37,500 nucleotides of DNA from positions 110,680 to 148,179 of the forward strand of contig CAUYUJ010017799.1 in NCBI GenBank assembly GCA_963575745.1, given 5' to 3'. The notes beneath the pieces are model-generated. The model saw nothing but the letters and a program-made list of their open reading frames with translations, had not been told where the DNA came from and did not search any database. Shown here piece after piece: positions 19,575 to 28,340 of this stretch (its first letter is position 1; each line of letters opens with the position of its first letter). Source of the stretch: Prorocentrum cordatum. Taxonomy: Eukaryota; Sar; Dinophyceae; Prorocentrales; Prorocentraceae. The position numbers and the translations under genes were made by a program.

Positions 19575-22256
19575 ATGAGTGCACTGAGCGGGACAGTGCT
19601 GCCTGGGACATCGCCAAATACTAAGAATGGGGGCCGCAAGCTCGAGCCGCCAACACTTCAGAAGATACGTCAGCTTCTTGATAAGTATGACAAGGGGAAC
19701 TACACTTTGAATGAGTATCAAGTGCAGCAACGTCTCCGCGCGATGTTGCCGAGGGTCGATACTACTAAACGTGGGAAAAGCAAAGATGATTCTACTGCTG
19801 AGAATGTCGCCGCTTCTTCCTCAACGACGTCCACGAGTCCCACGCCCAAGCAGGGACCGAGGCCAATACCTAGAATTCTGACGAGCGACTGGGGGAACGA
19901 CGTGCCGATCTGGGTGGCACAGTCCTTGAAGGAGCGAGTCTATGAGAATGGGAAGCCTCCTATCATTGTATGCAATACGATGGTGGAATATCATGCAGCA
20001 TATGATTGGCTTACTGCATCTTGCGGATCAGCTGCCACATTCATCGTCTTTTCAATGTCTGAGAATATCCAGGGGGCTATTGCAGACGAAGTTTTGACAT
20101 CTGGGGAGAAAGGTTCAGTACCTCTCAAGTGCCAGATCTACTACTACGGAGACGGCGCGCCTAGGCGCCAAGGATTACCGCAAGGAGTCAAAGATGATGA
20201 TGAATACCAGGCCCCGAGGTCACCCACTACGGTGATGAGACTGACGTGTGCCAAGAATTTTGCTGATGACGATGTTTTCGGACGAGCGTCGCAGAAGCCA
20301 GCCAGCCTCCCGTCTATTGTATTCAATGCAGAGTTGTGCAGGCATATTGTCCGCACAAAGGGGGCTCTCAATTATGAAAGTGAGATCACAATGCTGCTGA
20401 TCATCAAGACCGATGCCATACCAAAGTTCCTGGAGGAGAAGCTCCCGAAAGGGGTTTTCTGCAACTACCAGCAGTCCAAGATCATGCCGCGGTGGTTCAA
20501 GCAGAGGCAGGACGAGTCCGTCGACGAGTACTGGAACAGAGTGGTCGCAGCAGCGGCTACGGTTGCAGGCCGCCTTTTGTACCGCCCAAGTGATGATGCG
20601 CCCCTTGGGGTGCTCAGTGAGAAGCAAGTTGGATCGGACCTCCTCCCTAGGTGGGCGGTTCAGCGTGCACCAGCGGAGTGGACAGCGCCCGAGGATCTTT
20701 CAACCTGGGCAATCCAGAGAGGATGGACGAATGTAACGTCACCGACACGCACGGGACGACGCACATGGTTTTTTCGGGGAGACCTTGCTGCAGCGTGCTC
20801 GCAGAATGACAAGGCGTACAACTTCAGCAGTGGGGTCATCGTCACACCAGCGAAGCCACCGCAGCGGAAGGATCGTGAACGACCGCAAGGAGTCAAAGCT
20901 CAGAGTGTGTGGGGGGTAGCACCGCCCAAGGTCACCTTCACCACGCAGGATGAGGAAAAGCCAGATGATGAAGCACCTCCAGACCCGCCTCCAGCGCCAC
21001 CTGCTGCTGCTGCTGAGGGTACTGAAGGTGACAATCAACATCGTCGACCAGCCGAAGCAGCCCCTGTGGGAGCTCGCGCGGCCAAACAAGCGAGAGCTGC
21101 AGCTCCAGACCCACCGTGGAAGGAGCACTGCGATATACAAGACAATGGAGGGCAGGGTGATTGTGCATACATAGCCGTGGGCCTTGGTCTTCATGAGCTC
21201 AAGCCTGGACACAAGCCTGTACCCGCCAACGAGCTGGTCCCTGGTGGACGTGTCCAGCAATATTTGCGTCTCCTGGTGGCGGGGGAGGTAAAGAAGAACA
21301 AGCAGAAGTTCGGAGCTACGGACGCAGATATTCAAAGAATTGGAACGTGTGGGAAAATGGCTGATTCTCTTACAATCAGGTGTACCTCTATCGCCGCAAG
21401 AGTTGATATTCGTATTTGGAAATTCAATCCAGATACCAATGGGGGCAGGTGGACCCTTTACACGAGCCCCAAGAAGTACAACAGAGTAGTATGGGTCATG
21501 TTGAAAGATCAGCACTACCAATTGCTGCGCCCTAAAGCATCGCTCACCAAAGAAGTTGCCCAGCAATGGTGTGAAGCGGCCCTACCATACCCAGATGCCT
21601 TCACGGGAGGAGGCAAAAGCGTGGCAGCATCCAGCAGCCACAAGGACGACGATTTCGACGAGGATGCCGCGAGGAGTTTCTTCGGAATATCGGCGGCATC
21701 TACGACGTCTGAGGTCAAGAGGGCGAGGTCCTTATTAGGTGTCACGCCCAAGTCACGACGGAAGTCCAGAGCAAGCGCATCAGCGGCAGGTCCTGCTGAA
21801 GCTGTTCCTGATGAAGCTGCAGACTTGGAGCCATGCACGCCGGTGGATGTCTCACGGTCAGCACATTTGAAGTGCCCAAGTTGTGGTTGGCTCCCAACTC
21901 GAGAGCAAGCTTGTGAAAGAGCTCAGGAGGCACGGGTTCACTGGCGTTACTGCGTCGGGATCACACCCCCTGGGAAGGCGAAGGAAGCTCAAGGAGAAGC
22001 AAACCGACAATTTGCTATACCTGGGCGAAACCGTGCAGTACGGCAGAGAGCTTGGTTACGCTACTGTGAATGGTATGACAAGCTCGACCCTGACTTCAAG
22101 CCAAACGTCTGCCACGTACTGGAAGCGAGTGCGACCACCAGACAGACGAAGAGGCAAACTGATACTTGTTATTCGTGCACGAGATGTGGAATACAAAGAA
22201 CGATTGCCAAGTTGAAGCTTGAACCGTGTACAAAGCGGCTGGACCGTACCATGTAG
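19575..22256 (+). CDS. LINE-A ORF1: OTU-like cysteine protease and zinc-finger protein
   Basis: The first ATG of the frame is at 19575, with a purine at -3; the frame is open back to 19251 without an ATG. The product is 893 residues. Residues 1-350 have no family I recognise. Residues 360-510 include a basic, Pro-rich linker. An OTU-type domain spans about 518-660: it has the N-terminal DNGGQGDCAYIA signature with the catalytic Cys at 530 (codon 21162-21164) and the C-terminal LKDQHYQLL with the catalytic His at 647 (codon 21513-21515). A C2HC finger follows (C767, C770, H789, C793; spacing 2-18-3), then a second Cys cluster near the end (CYSCTRCG). OTU enzymes cleave ubiquitin-like or polyprotein bonds. 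Here the domain may process element proteins or remove ubiquitin from the RNP, which is inference. The frame ends at TAG 22254-22256. Confidence 0.8.
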   Translation: MSALSGTVLPGTSPNTKNGGRKLEPPTLQKIRQLLDKYDKGNYTLNEYQVQQRLRAMLPRVDTTKRGKSKDDSTAENVAASSSTTSTSPTPKQGPRPIPRILTSDWGNDVPIWVAQSLKERVYENGKPPIIVCNTMVEYHAAYDWLTASCGSAATFIVFSMSENIQGAIADEVLTSGEKGSVPLKCQIYYYGDGAPRRQGLPQGVKDDDEYQAPRSPTTVMRLTCAKNFADDDVFGRASQKPASLPSIVFNAELCRHIVRTKGALNYESEITMLLIIKTDAIPKFLEEKLPKGVFCNYQQSKIMPRWFKQRQDESVDEYWNRVVAAAATVAGRLLYRPSDDAPLGVLSEKQVGSDLLPRWAVQRAPAEWTAPEDLSTWAIQRGWTNVTSPTRTGRRTWFFRGDLAAACSQNDKAYNFSSGVIVTPAKPPQRKDRERPQGVKAQSVWGVAPPKVTFTTQDEEKPDDEAPPDPPPAPPAAAAEGTEGDNQHRRPAEAAPVGARAAKQARAAAPDPPWKEHCDIQDNGGQGDCAYIAVGLGLHELKPGHKPVPANELVPGGRVQQYLRLLVAGEVKKNKQKFGATDADIQRIGTCGKMADSLTIRCTSIAARVDIRIWKFNPDTNGGRWTLYTSPKKYNRVVWVMLKDQHYQLLRPKASLTKEVAQQWCEAALPYPDAFTGGGKSVAASSSHKDDDFDEDAARSFFGISAASTTSEVKRARSLLGVTPKSRRKSRASASAAGPAEAVPDEAADLEPCTPVDVSRSAHLKCPSCGWLPTREQACERAQEARVHWRYCVGITPPGKAKEAQGEANRQFAIPGRNRAVRQRAWLRYCEWYDKLDPDFKPNVCHVLEASATTRQTKRQTDTCYSCTRCGIQRTIAKLKLEPCTKRLDRTM

Positions 22257-22547
22257 GCAAATGAAGTGAAGGAACGACTTCATGGCAAAGATGTTTGGGC
22301 GAAACGATACGAGAAGACGTTGGCCAATCATCGGAAGTGGTCCGCGAAGCCAGAGAACAAAGAGTACCTGAAGAAGTGGCAGCAGGACTACTTCAACAGG
22401 CCTCGGCAGCGTACTCTAGCGGCCTACAGGCGCAAGATTGCAGAGCGGAAGAAGGCGGCCATGAAGCGGGAGGCGACACATGCCAGAGGCTGGGCGCGCA
22501 GGCGACCAGCAGCAGTGCTACGCCGACCTGCTGCTGCTGCCGAGTGA
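22257..22547 (+). CDS. LINE-A basic middle segment in frame with ORF1 and ORF2
   Basis: Ninety-six codons lie between the ORF1 TAG (22254-22256) and a TGA (22545-22547), all in the ORF1/ORF2 frame. The sequence is strongly basic and apparently helical (KERLHGKDVWAKRYEKTL, then KEYLKKWQQDYFNRPRQR and RKIAERKKAAMKRE) and ends in Arg/Ala-Pro. The only nearby start is a GTG at 22266; there is an out-of-frame ATG at 22261. The composition suits nucleic-acid binding. It could be the C-terminal part of ORF1 cut off by a nonsense mutation, or be reached by stop-codon readthrough. It is unlikely to be a free-standing gene. Confidence 0.5.
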   Translation, partial: ANEVKERLHGKDVWAKRYEKTLANHRKWSAKPENKEYLKKWQQDYFNRPRQRTLAAYRRKIAERKKAAMKREATHARGWARRRPAAVLRRPAAAAE

Positions 22548-23270
22548 CAAATCCCAAGGGGGCTTACCGAGGCCCTTGGTGGGCCCCAGACTGCCAGCAC
22601 GAGTTGCAGCAGCACCACGTACCTCCACGACTTGTCGAAGTTATGCGGAGTGAATGGAAGGTTCTATCATTTTCTCGATACCAGTATTTTGAAATCGAAT
22701 GAGGGTTTCCCCTGTCACGGATGGGCGTTTGCGCCCCACTGGCCTCCTGTGGGGAAGGGAGGCTGGGCAGTGGCAGGGGAGGCCTCATGTATCAAAGCAA
22801 GTGGTGGCAGCACTACGTATCCCCATGAGGGCCAGAAGTACGCTGAGTTCCAAGGTGGGCCTCATCAAGTTTCTGTGGAAAGTTTCACGAGTATATGTGA
22901 TCTTCTCCCCTGCCACGGATGGGCCATTGCGCCTAACTGGCCTTTCGTTGAAGACGAAGGCTGGGCAGTGGCGGGGGAGGCTTCACGCTGCAGCTACACC
23001 AAGTACTTCCACGAGTACCTGAAGTTACCTGAGGTGCACGGAGGGTCTCACCAAGTTTCTGTGGAAAGTTTCACGTATTCAAGTGAGGATCCCCCCTGCC
23101 ACGGATGGGCGTACGCGCCTCACCGGCCTTTTGGTAGTAATGAAGGCTGGGCAGTGGCAGGGGAGGCCTCACGTGCAGTTTCTGTAGAATGTTTCACTCC
23201 AGACCATGATCCTCTGCGAGGTGGTGGAGATGAACCCCAAGTGGCTGAGGGGTCAGAGGACGAGGAGACC
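22548..23270 (+). CDS. LINE-A ORF2 upstream extension with triplicated CHGWA/GWAVAGEAS module
   Basis: The ORF2 frame is open from the TGA at 22547 but has no ATG until 23271. Within it a module occurs three times, at 22713, 22911 and 23097 (Cys codons). Each reads CHGWA-x-AP-x2-P-x6-GWAVAGEAS, with VSVE(S/C)FT between modules. Spacings are 198 and 186 bp, both multiples of three. Differences between copies inside the conserved words fall mainly in third codon positions (TGT/TGC, GCG/GCC, CCC/CCT, GCA/GCG, GCC/GCT). This suggests the segment has been translated even though its start is unclear. I do not recognise the module; its invariant Cys, His and Trp residues may bind metal or RNA. Confidence 0.5.
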
Positions 23271-26200
23271 ATGGTATCCACCTCGACACGAGTCCTCACA
23301 ATCAATGTTACATCCTTAACCAAAGCTCGACTTCAGACGATCCTCGAAGACAGCATGGCAGATGATGATGTCAATATTATTGCGCTTCAGGAGATACGTC
23401 AACAGTCTACTCACCCACGTTGGATTATCAATATTGCAAAGAAAGCTGGGTTCTCGTGTGCTTGCTCGATACCACCACCAAGTGGATCTCGAGTTGCTGC
23501 GAGACAGGGTGGGACAGCTATCCTGTGGCGACCACGTGTAGGGCGAGCTACAGTCATACGCGACGACACCCTCTCCCATCGCATGGTGGGCATACGCACG
23601 GCGGTGGCGACCTACCTTTCGGTCTACGCGCCGCAGGAGTTCAGCATGCAGTGGTTCTCTCACTTCCTGCAGTACGTCCAGTGCCTAGGCATTGATGGCC
23701 ACCCCATCTTCATCTTCGGGGATCTGAATTGGAGGAATGCGTACCAGCACTTGCTGGGACCAGGCTTCCAGATGGCACAGCAGACTGTGCCAACAACAGC
23801 AGTTGCGACGATGCCGACGAGAGCGATCTTCTTTGGCAGTCTCGCAGCTCAGCCTCCGCAGTGCGAAGGTATGAAGTTACTTCCTGGCATCCCTCACCAT
23901 GGGCTTGTCAGATATCGTATTCAAGTACCCCTGTGGACCAGGGCCATGGTACGACTCCATCATACAGCTGATTATGTCCTCCAGCGAGTGCCGCCTGAGG
24001 AAGAATGTCAGCAGCTTCAAGATGAACTTGACCAGCGTGACCAGCACGTGCAGATGGGCCCTCCCTCTCTGTATGAAGCTTGGCAGCGATGGCATAGACG
24101 TGCAGAGCTTGGGCTACACATTGCAGTGGAGCACGACCTCGTCATCATGAACAGGCAGGCCGAAAGGCCAAAGGGATCGGCGCCTTCCACGCGCCCAGTT
24201 GGGACTGGATCAGTGCACCGACCAGAGCAGACGATTGCGTTGAGGAGGCTACTGAGGCTTCATCGACGGCACTCAAACTACATACGTGCGGGTGGTGAGC
24301 ACACACCTGATGAGGCATTGAGTGGCAAGCACCTGCAGCAGTTTGGCCAGGCGGGCATGGACGGTATTTTGTGTCCGAAGGATGGCCTCCCAACGTACGC
24401 TGACGCTCTCGAGATTGTCTCCACCGCCATCGCGAAGGAGAACAAAGTCATGCAGCAGCAAAAGTCCAAGGAGTGGAAGAAGAGGTTCGCGACATGGTCG
24501 AGGGATCTCTACAAGCTGACGACGCCGATCTTTCGGCAGTCAGCACCAGCACCGCCCTTCGGGGCAAAAGAAATGCGAGATGATTGGCAGCGACAGTGGT
24601 GTCCAGGTGGTCCTCCTGATCGTGCTCACCAACATGTACGTGCTTGGAAAGGATATGCTGACAATGTTGAGTTTCCAAAATCAGACAAGCCAGTGGATTG
24701 GTTGCCTTCAGCTGAGACACTGGATCACATCATTACACATGCAAAAGGTGCTGCCGGCCTTGACGGGTGGGGAGCACATGAGTTGCGAGCTGTACGAAAG
24801 TTGTTTCCTGAGCTGATCCTGGAGCTACACGAGTTGTGGTGCCAAACATCGCTCTGGGCTGTTGAACGTCAGGGCCATCTTCCACAGAATTTCAGTGATA
24901 TGGTGTTTGGCTGGAGGGTGGTCGGTATTCCGAAAAGCGAGACTGATCTTCGGCCGATTTCAGTTGGATCATTACTCTTGAGATGTTGGATGTCTGCATT
25001 GGCGACTTCTTTACCAACTCCCACGTCCAACCAATGGGCGTGCAAGCGTGGAATCTCACGTGTCAAAGCCATTGCCAAGTGGCTTGCTGAGGTTTCAAAC
25101 TCCGAGGCTGGGGCTGAGATGGATCTGTCCCGTGCTTATGACAATATCGATCATGAGATCGGAGTGGAGGCCCTTCTTCGAGAGGAAGTTCCGCTCAGTG
25201 CCGTCTTCACCGCCCTCGCGGCCTGGCGAGGCCCACGACATTTGTGCGTCGCAGGCGAGATGACGAGCCCAATTTACGTTGAGCGTGGATTGCCGCAGGG
25301 GGATGCAGTTGCTCCTGCGGGTATGCGCGCCTGTCTTGTACCGTGGCAGCCCAGTGGTGGAATGGCTTACGTGGACGATCGAAGCCTGACAAATGCTACG
25401 AGTGCCATCGTCGATGAGGAGCTGTCTTTCACGACAAAGTTTGATCAAGATGTGGGGTTCGCTGAGAACCAGAACAAGCGTCAACGTTGGAGCCGAGATG
25501 ATGATCCACCACGTGTTGTTGAACATTTGGGGTTGAAGTGTCGTCCAGCCGATCCAGAGTACCCGATCCTGCCAAGGAAGGGATGGCAGAAAGTTTACCA
25601 GGCCATCGAGACGCTGAAGTCCATCCCAGGTGGTTCAGATGTTCGTGAGCGCCTGGCTGTCTCTTACATACGACCGTTATGGTATTGGGCGGCGCCTGTG
25701 GTTGCACCGGTTCCTGATGACGTACCTCGGCTTCTGCATAGGGCTATTATCAGGACGTCCACGAAGTGGTGGTGTCATGGCCGATGGTGGGCTCAAAGAA
25801 TACACCTGCATCCCAGATACGGTGCAGCGTTATATGCTTTCCAAGTGATGGATGAGTCCCTGGAGTGGTCGGAGTTTCTGGAGCACTCGCTGAGTGCGCA
25901 TGCGGCTATCCTTGGCCTCACCCCCATCAGATTTTCTGAGCAGCAGGCAGTGTTACTTGAGTGTGACCCTCGTGATGATCATCGTGTCCTGGATGCAGTG
26001 CGAAGCTTGTGTGCTCCTCAGACGACAAGATTTTGGACTCGCAGGAATCAGGACAAACGCTACCAGCGACGAGCTGATCACGCCCTACGGCAGGTTGCCC
26101 GTTTGAGGTGTCTCCAGCAAGTCAATGCAAAAAGAAGAGATGCTGAAGAAATCGAGTCCGTTGATATTGAAGTTCCTTCACATCCGTACTATTCAAAGTG

Positions 26201-26582
26201 GGCCAGAGGCCTAGATGATGCCAAGAAGAAGTTGCTTTGCATATTTCTCTCAGGTGCAGTATCATCAGAAACGAGACGCCAGACGGGGAATCCGTGCCCG
26301 CACTGCGACCACCCGTGGCCTTCTTTCAGACATATCTGGGCTGAGTGCCCATATCATCAAGCAGCTCGTGACTTCATTGCCACTACGCATAGTGTCCAAG
26401 CAAATTTTTGGACAAGTGCACCAAGGGTTACGTCGAAGACTGGCTGGATTGTCCGTGACCAGGCTCCGACACTTCAAATGCGAGCAAGGATGATGAGAGC
26501 AGCTTGTGAGTTGGGACTTCATATTCTTGCTGATGATCGTGCACAGCGACTACGCCAGGCTGGTCCAGCTGGTGGAGATTAG
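23271..26582 (+). CDS. LINE-A ORF2: AP-endonuclease / reverse transcriptase
   Basis: The first in-frame ATG sits in a strong context (GAGACCATGG). The product is 1103 residues. An AP-type endonuclease occupies about 5-240: TINVTSL, LQEIRQQ, GGTAILWR, VYAPQEF, IFGDLNW (Asp151) and a PHHGLV in place of the usual SDH (His209/210). The reverse transcriptase spans about 535-775: RPISVGSLLLR, motif A AEMDLSRAYDNIDH (Asp618), motif B GLPQGDAVAP (from Gly673) and motif C YVDD (Tyr700, Asp702/703). A thumb-like region follows, then a CCHC knuckle (C1009, C1012, H1021, C1026; spacing 2-8-4) close to the C-terminus. No RNase H is seen. The protein would nick target DNA and prime reverse transcription from the nick (TPRT). 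All catalytic residues appear present, so the enzyme may be functional. The TAG stop is at 26580-26582. Confidence 0.9.
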   Translation: MVSTSTRVLTINVTSLTKARLQTILEDSMADDDVNIIALQEIRQQSTHPRWIINIAKKAGFSCACSIPPPSGSRVAARQGGTAILWRPRVGRATVIRDDTLSHRMVGIRTAVATYLSVYAPQEFSMQWFSHFLQYVQCLGIDGHPIFIFGDLNWRNAYQHLLGPGFQMAQQTVPTTAVATMPTRAIFFGSLAAQPPQCEGMKLLPGIPHHGLVRYRIQVPLWTRAMVRLHHTADYVLQRVPPEEECQQLQDELDQRDQHVQMGPPSLYEAWQRWHRRAELGLHIAVEHDLVIMNRQAERPKGSAPSTRPVGTGSVHRPEQTIALRRLLRLHRRHSNYIRAGGEHTPDEALSGKHLQQFGQAGMDGILCPKDGLPTYADALEIVSTAIAKENKVMQQQKSKEWKKRFATWSRDLYKLTTPIFRQSAPAPPFGAKEMRDDWQRQWCPGGPPDRAHQHVRAWKGYADNVEFPKSDKPVDWLPSAETLDHIITHAKGAAGLDGWGAHELRAVRKLFPELILELHELWCQTSLWAVERQGHLPQNFSDMVFGWRVVGIPKSETDLRPISVGSLLLRCWMSALATSLPTPTSNQWACKRGISRVKAIAKWLAEVSNSEAGAEMDLSRAYDNIDHEIGVEALLREEVPLSAVFTALAAWRGPRHLCVAGEMTSPIYVERGLPQGDAVAPAGMRACLVPWQPSGGMAYVDDRSLTNATSAIVDEELSFTTKFDQDVGFAENQNKRQRWSRDDDPPRVVEHLGLKCRPADPEYPILPRKGWQKVYQAIETLKSIPGGSDVRERLAVSYIRPLWYWAAPVVAPVPDDVPRLLHRAIIRTSTKWWCHGRWWAQRIHLHPRYGAALYAFQVMDESLEWSEFLEHSLSAHAAILGLTPIRFSEQQAVLLECDPRDDHRVLDAVRSLCAPQTTRFWTRRNQDKRYQRRADHALRQVARLRCLQQVNAKRRDAEEIESVDIEVPSHPYYSKWARGLDDAKKKLLCIFLSGAVSSETRRQTGNPCPHCDHPWPSFRHIWAECPYHQAARDFIATTHSVQANFWTSAPRVTSKTGWIVRDQAPTLQMRARMMRAACELGLHILADDRAQRLRQAGPAGGD

Positions 26583-26639
26583 TCTTGTTGCAATGGAGCT
26601 ATTCCTTGGTTAGTTTGCTTCATTCACCATCATCATCAC

Positions 26640-26825
26640 GTATGAATGTATGTATGTATGTATGTGTCGATGTATGTTTGTATACACGTATGTATGTATA
26701 GATGTATGAGTGTATGTTAGCATGTATGCATGTAGGGTTGTGGGAATGAGTGTGTATATTTGTATGTAATGTATGTGTGTATGCATGCATGTATACATGT
26801 ATGTATGCACGCATGCGTATGCTTG
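26640..26825. repeat. TATG tetranucleotide microsatellite at the LINE-A 3' end
   Basis: Degenerate (TATG)n/(TGTA)n directly after CATCATCATCACG of the element's 3' end. It is the same motif and orientation as 19040-19268. Confidence 0.85.
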
Positions 26826-26989
26826 AGTGGATGAAGGTGAAATTCGCCGGCCCAACGGGCCAGGGCGTGCTAAGATCTCCGGTACCTGGTTAACAGTATT
26901 TCTAGTTCGCGCGCGCGGGGCGGCCCCTGGGGGTCCCCGGACGAGAAGTACCCCGGCAAGGTCCCGGCAAGTCCCCGGCAAGGTCGGGC
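26826..26989. other. GC-rich spacer
   Basis: Contains a short CCCGGCAAG direct repeat (26951-26985). Nothing else is seen. Confidence 0.35.
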
Positions 26990-27575
26990 CAGAGATGCCG
27001 GAGCCCTGTTACAGGGCCCCAGGACGGGCCAAGAGGTCCCCAAGAAGCCTCCAAGACGGTCCAAGAGGGCCCCGAGACGGCCAAAGATCGCCCGAAGACG
27101 CCCAACAGGGCCCTAAGACAGCCCAAGAGGCCTCCAAGACGCCCCAAGGGCCTTCCAAGAGGCCTCCGAAGAGGGCCCCAAGAGGCCAAAATCGTTGATT
27201 TGCATTGTTTTTCGATGTTTTTTGCGCTGGCTTTTTCGGCTTCCGGACGCTCCAAGACGGCCCAAGAGGCTCCCAAGACCGCTCCAAGACGGCCCACGAG
27301 GCTCCCAAGACGGCCCCGGAACGGCCCAGGAGGGCCCCCAAGACGGCCCAAGTGCCGCCCAAGACGGACCAAGAGGCCCCAAGACGGGCCCAAGAGGGGC
27401 TCAAGAGGGGAACCGAGAACTGAAAAATCGAGCCCTCCGCCCCAGAAGGCGCCCAGGAGGCCCCAAAAAGGCCCCAAGAGGCCCCCAAGAGGCCCCCAAG
27501 ACGCCCCAAGAGGCGCCCAAGAGGCCCAAAAGAGGCCCCAAGAGGCCCCAAAACGGCCCCCAAGAGGCCCCAAAA
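26990..27575. repeat. CCAAGA(C/G)GCC degenerate array with AT-rich island (copy 2)
   Basis: Same unit type as 9641-11480. The order of landmarks also matches copy 1: CCAAGA units, an AT-rich island starting GGCCAAAATCGTTGATT (27180-27240), the restart TCCGGACGCTCCAAGACG, more units, an AGAGGGGAACCGAGAACTGA word (27405-27425), then GCGCCCAGGAGGCCCC. The array is therefore a composite dispersed element of about 600 bp, not only a slippage product. Confidence 0.8.
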
Positions 27576-27779
27576 CTCGGCTAGCCCACAACGGTGCGAC
27601 AATATGGGCCGGCGGAATGAGCGAAGCGATTAAATACAAAAATGTGGGCATATATCCGTGAATGTGTACACACTACTGCGGGAAACGCCCCCTGTCAGAC
27701 GAACGCCCCGTCGGTCTGCCATTCAGAGGAGACCCGCTACCTCTTAGCTAGAAACAAACTAGTATGGTCATCACCATGA
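27576..27779. other. no recognised feature
   Basis: Mixed-composition unique sequence between two repeat families. Confidence 0.35.
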
Positions 27780-28190
27780 AGGGAGTGTCCAGAGAGAGCT
27801 CCGTGTTCAAATAGATGCGTCCTCCACCCGTGTACGCATTGCACAATTGCAAATTTCTCGCCTTGAAGTTTGCAGAAATTCAAGCGAGAGGTCAACGTTG
27901 AAAAAGAACCGCAGTCTATCTGTGTGACGGTTGCAAAAGGTTGAACTGCAGGCCACACTACTTGAAGAAAATACCAGGCGGAGGGCCATGTTGAAAAGGA
28001 CACCCTGCATCCAAATACTTGCTAGGAGTTGTTGAAACGAGTGTGCGCGGGGCGCCAAGGCGAGACCCCTTTTGGAAAGGATCCTCCCTCCATCCGCATC
28101 ACTGTGGAAAGCTTTTAAAACAAATGTGAGCACCTCTGTGGCGAGAGCTCAGTTTTGGAAACCATCAACCTTCCCTATATGTAGTTGCTT
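27780..28190 (-). repeat. ~83 bp minisatellite family, locus 2 (inverted, diverged)
   Basis: Read on the minus strand, about four diverged units show GGATGGAGGGAGGATCCTTT, TCTCGCCTTGGCGCC, GCGCACACTCGTTTCAACA and related words in the order seen at 12720-13190 and 37083-37500. The units nearest 27800 are the most degenerate. Confidence 0.65.
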
Positions 28191-28267
28191 GCGCGTTGCT
28201 CCAAAAACGAAAACGCAAGAAAATCTCAAGCTGAACGCCCGACACGGCCGAATTACGAACGCGTCTA

Positions 28268-28282
28268 GTGCTGCGACACGTG
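28268..28282. repeat. 15-bp target-site duplication, left copy (LINE-B 3' side)
   Basis: GTGCTGCGACACGTG, identical to 34336-34350. It is directly followed by the element's 3' end, two CTATGGCG octamers. Confidence 0.92.
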
Positions 28283-28340
28283 CTATGGCGCTATGGCGAA
28301 CGCGCGGATCCCGAGAGCTGGCTCGGCCGCAACAGCCACA

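Larger units (their letters stand above)
19545..26639 (+). mobile_element. LINE-A: non-LTR retrotransposon with OTU-protease ORF1 and EN-RT ORF2
   Basis: ORF1 (OTU protease, C2HC finger), a basic middle segment and ORF2 (AP-type endonuclease, reverse transcriptase, CCHC) lie in order in one frame. The 3' untranslated part is only about 57 bp (26583-26639) and runs into a TATG microsatellite. There is no poly-A tail and no LTR. The 5' boundary is uncertain: coding-like composition of the element starts near 19527, while the microsatellite ends at 19268. No frameshift is seen between 19575 and 26582, so this copy is young or under selection. Absence of RNase H and presence of a CCHC after the RT fit several APE-type LINE clades; I cannot assign one by eye. 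Confidence 0.85.
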
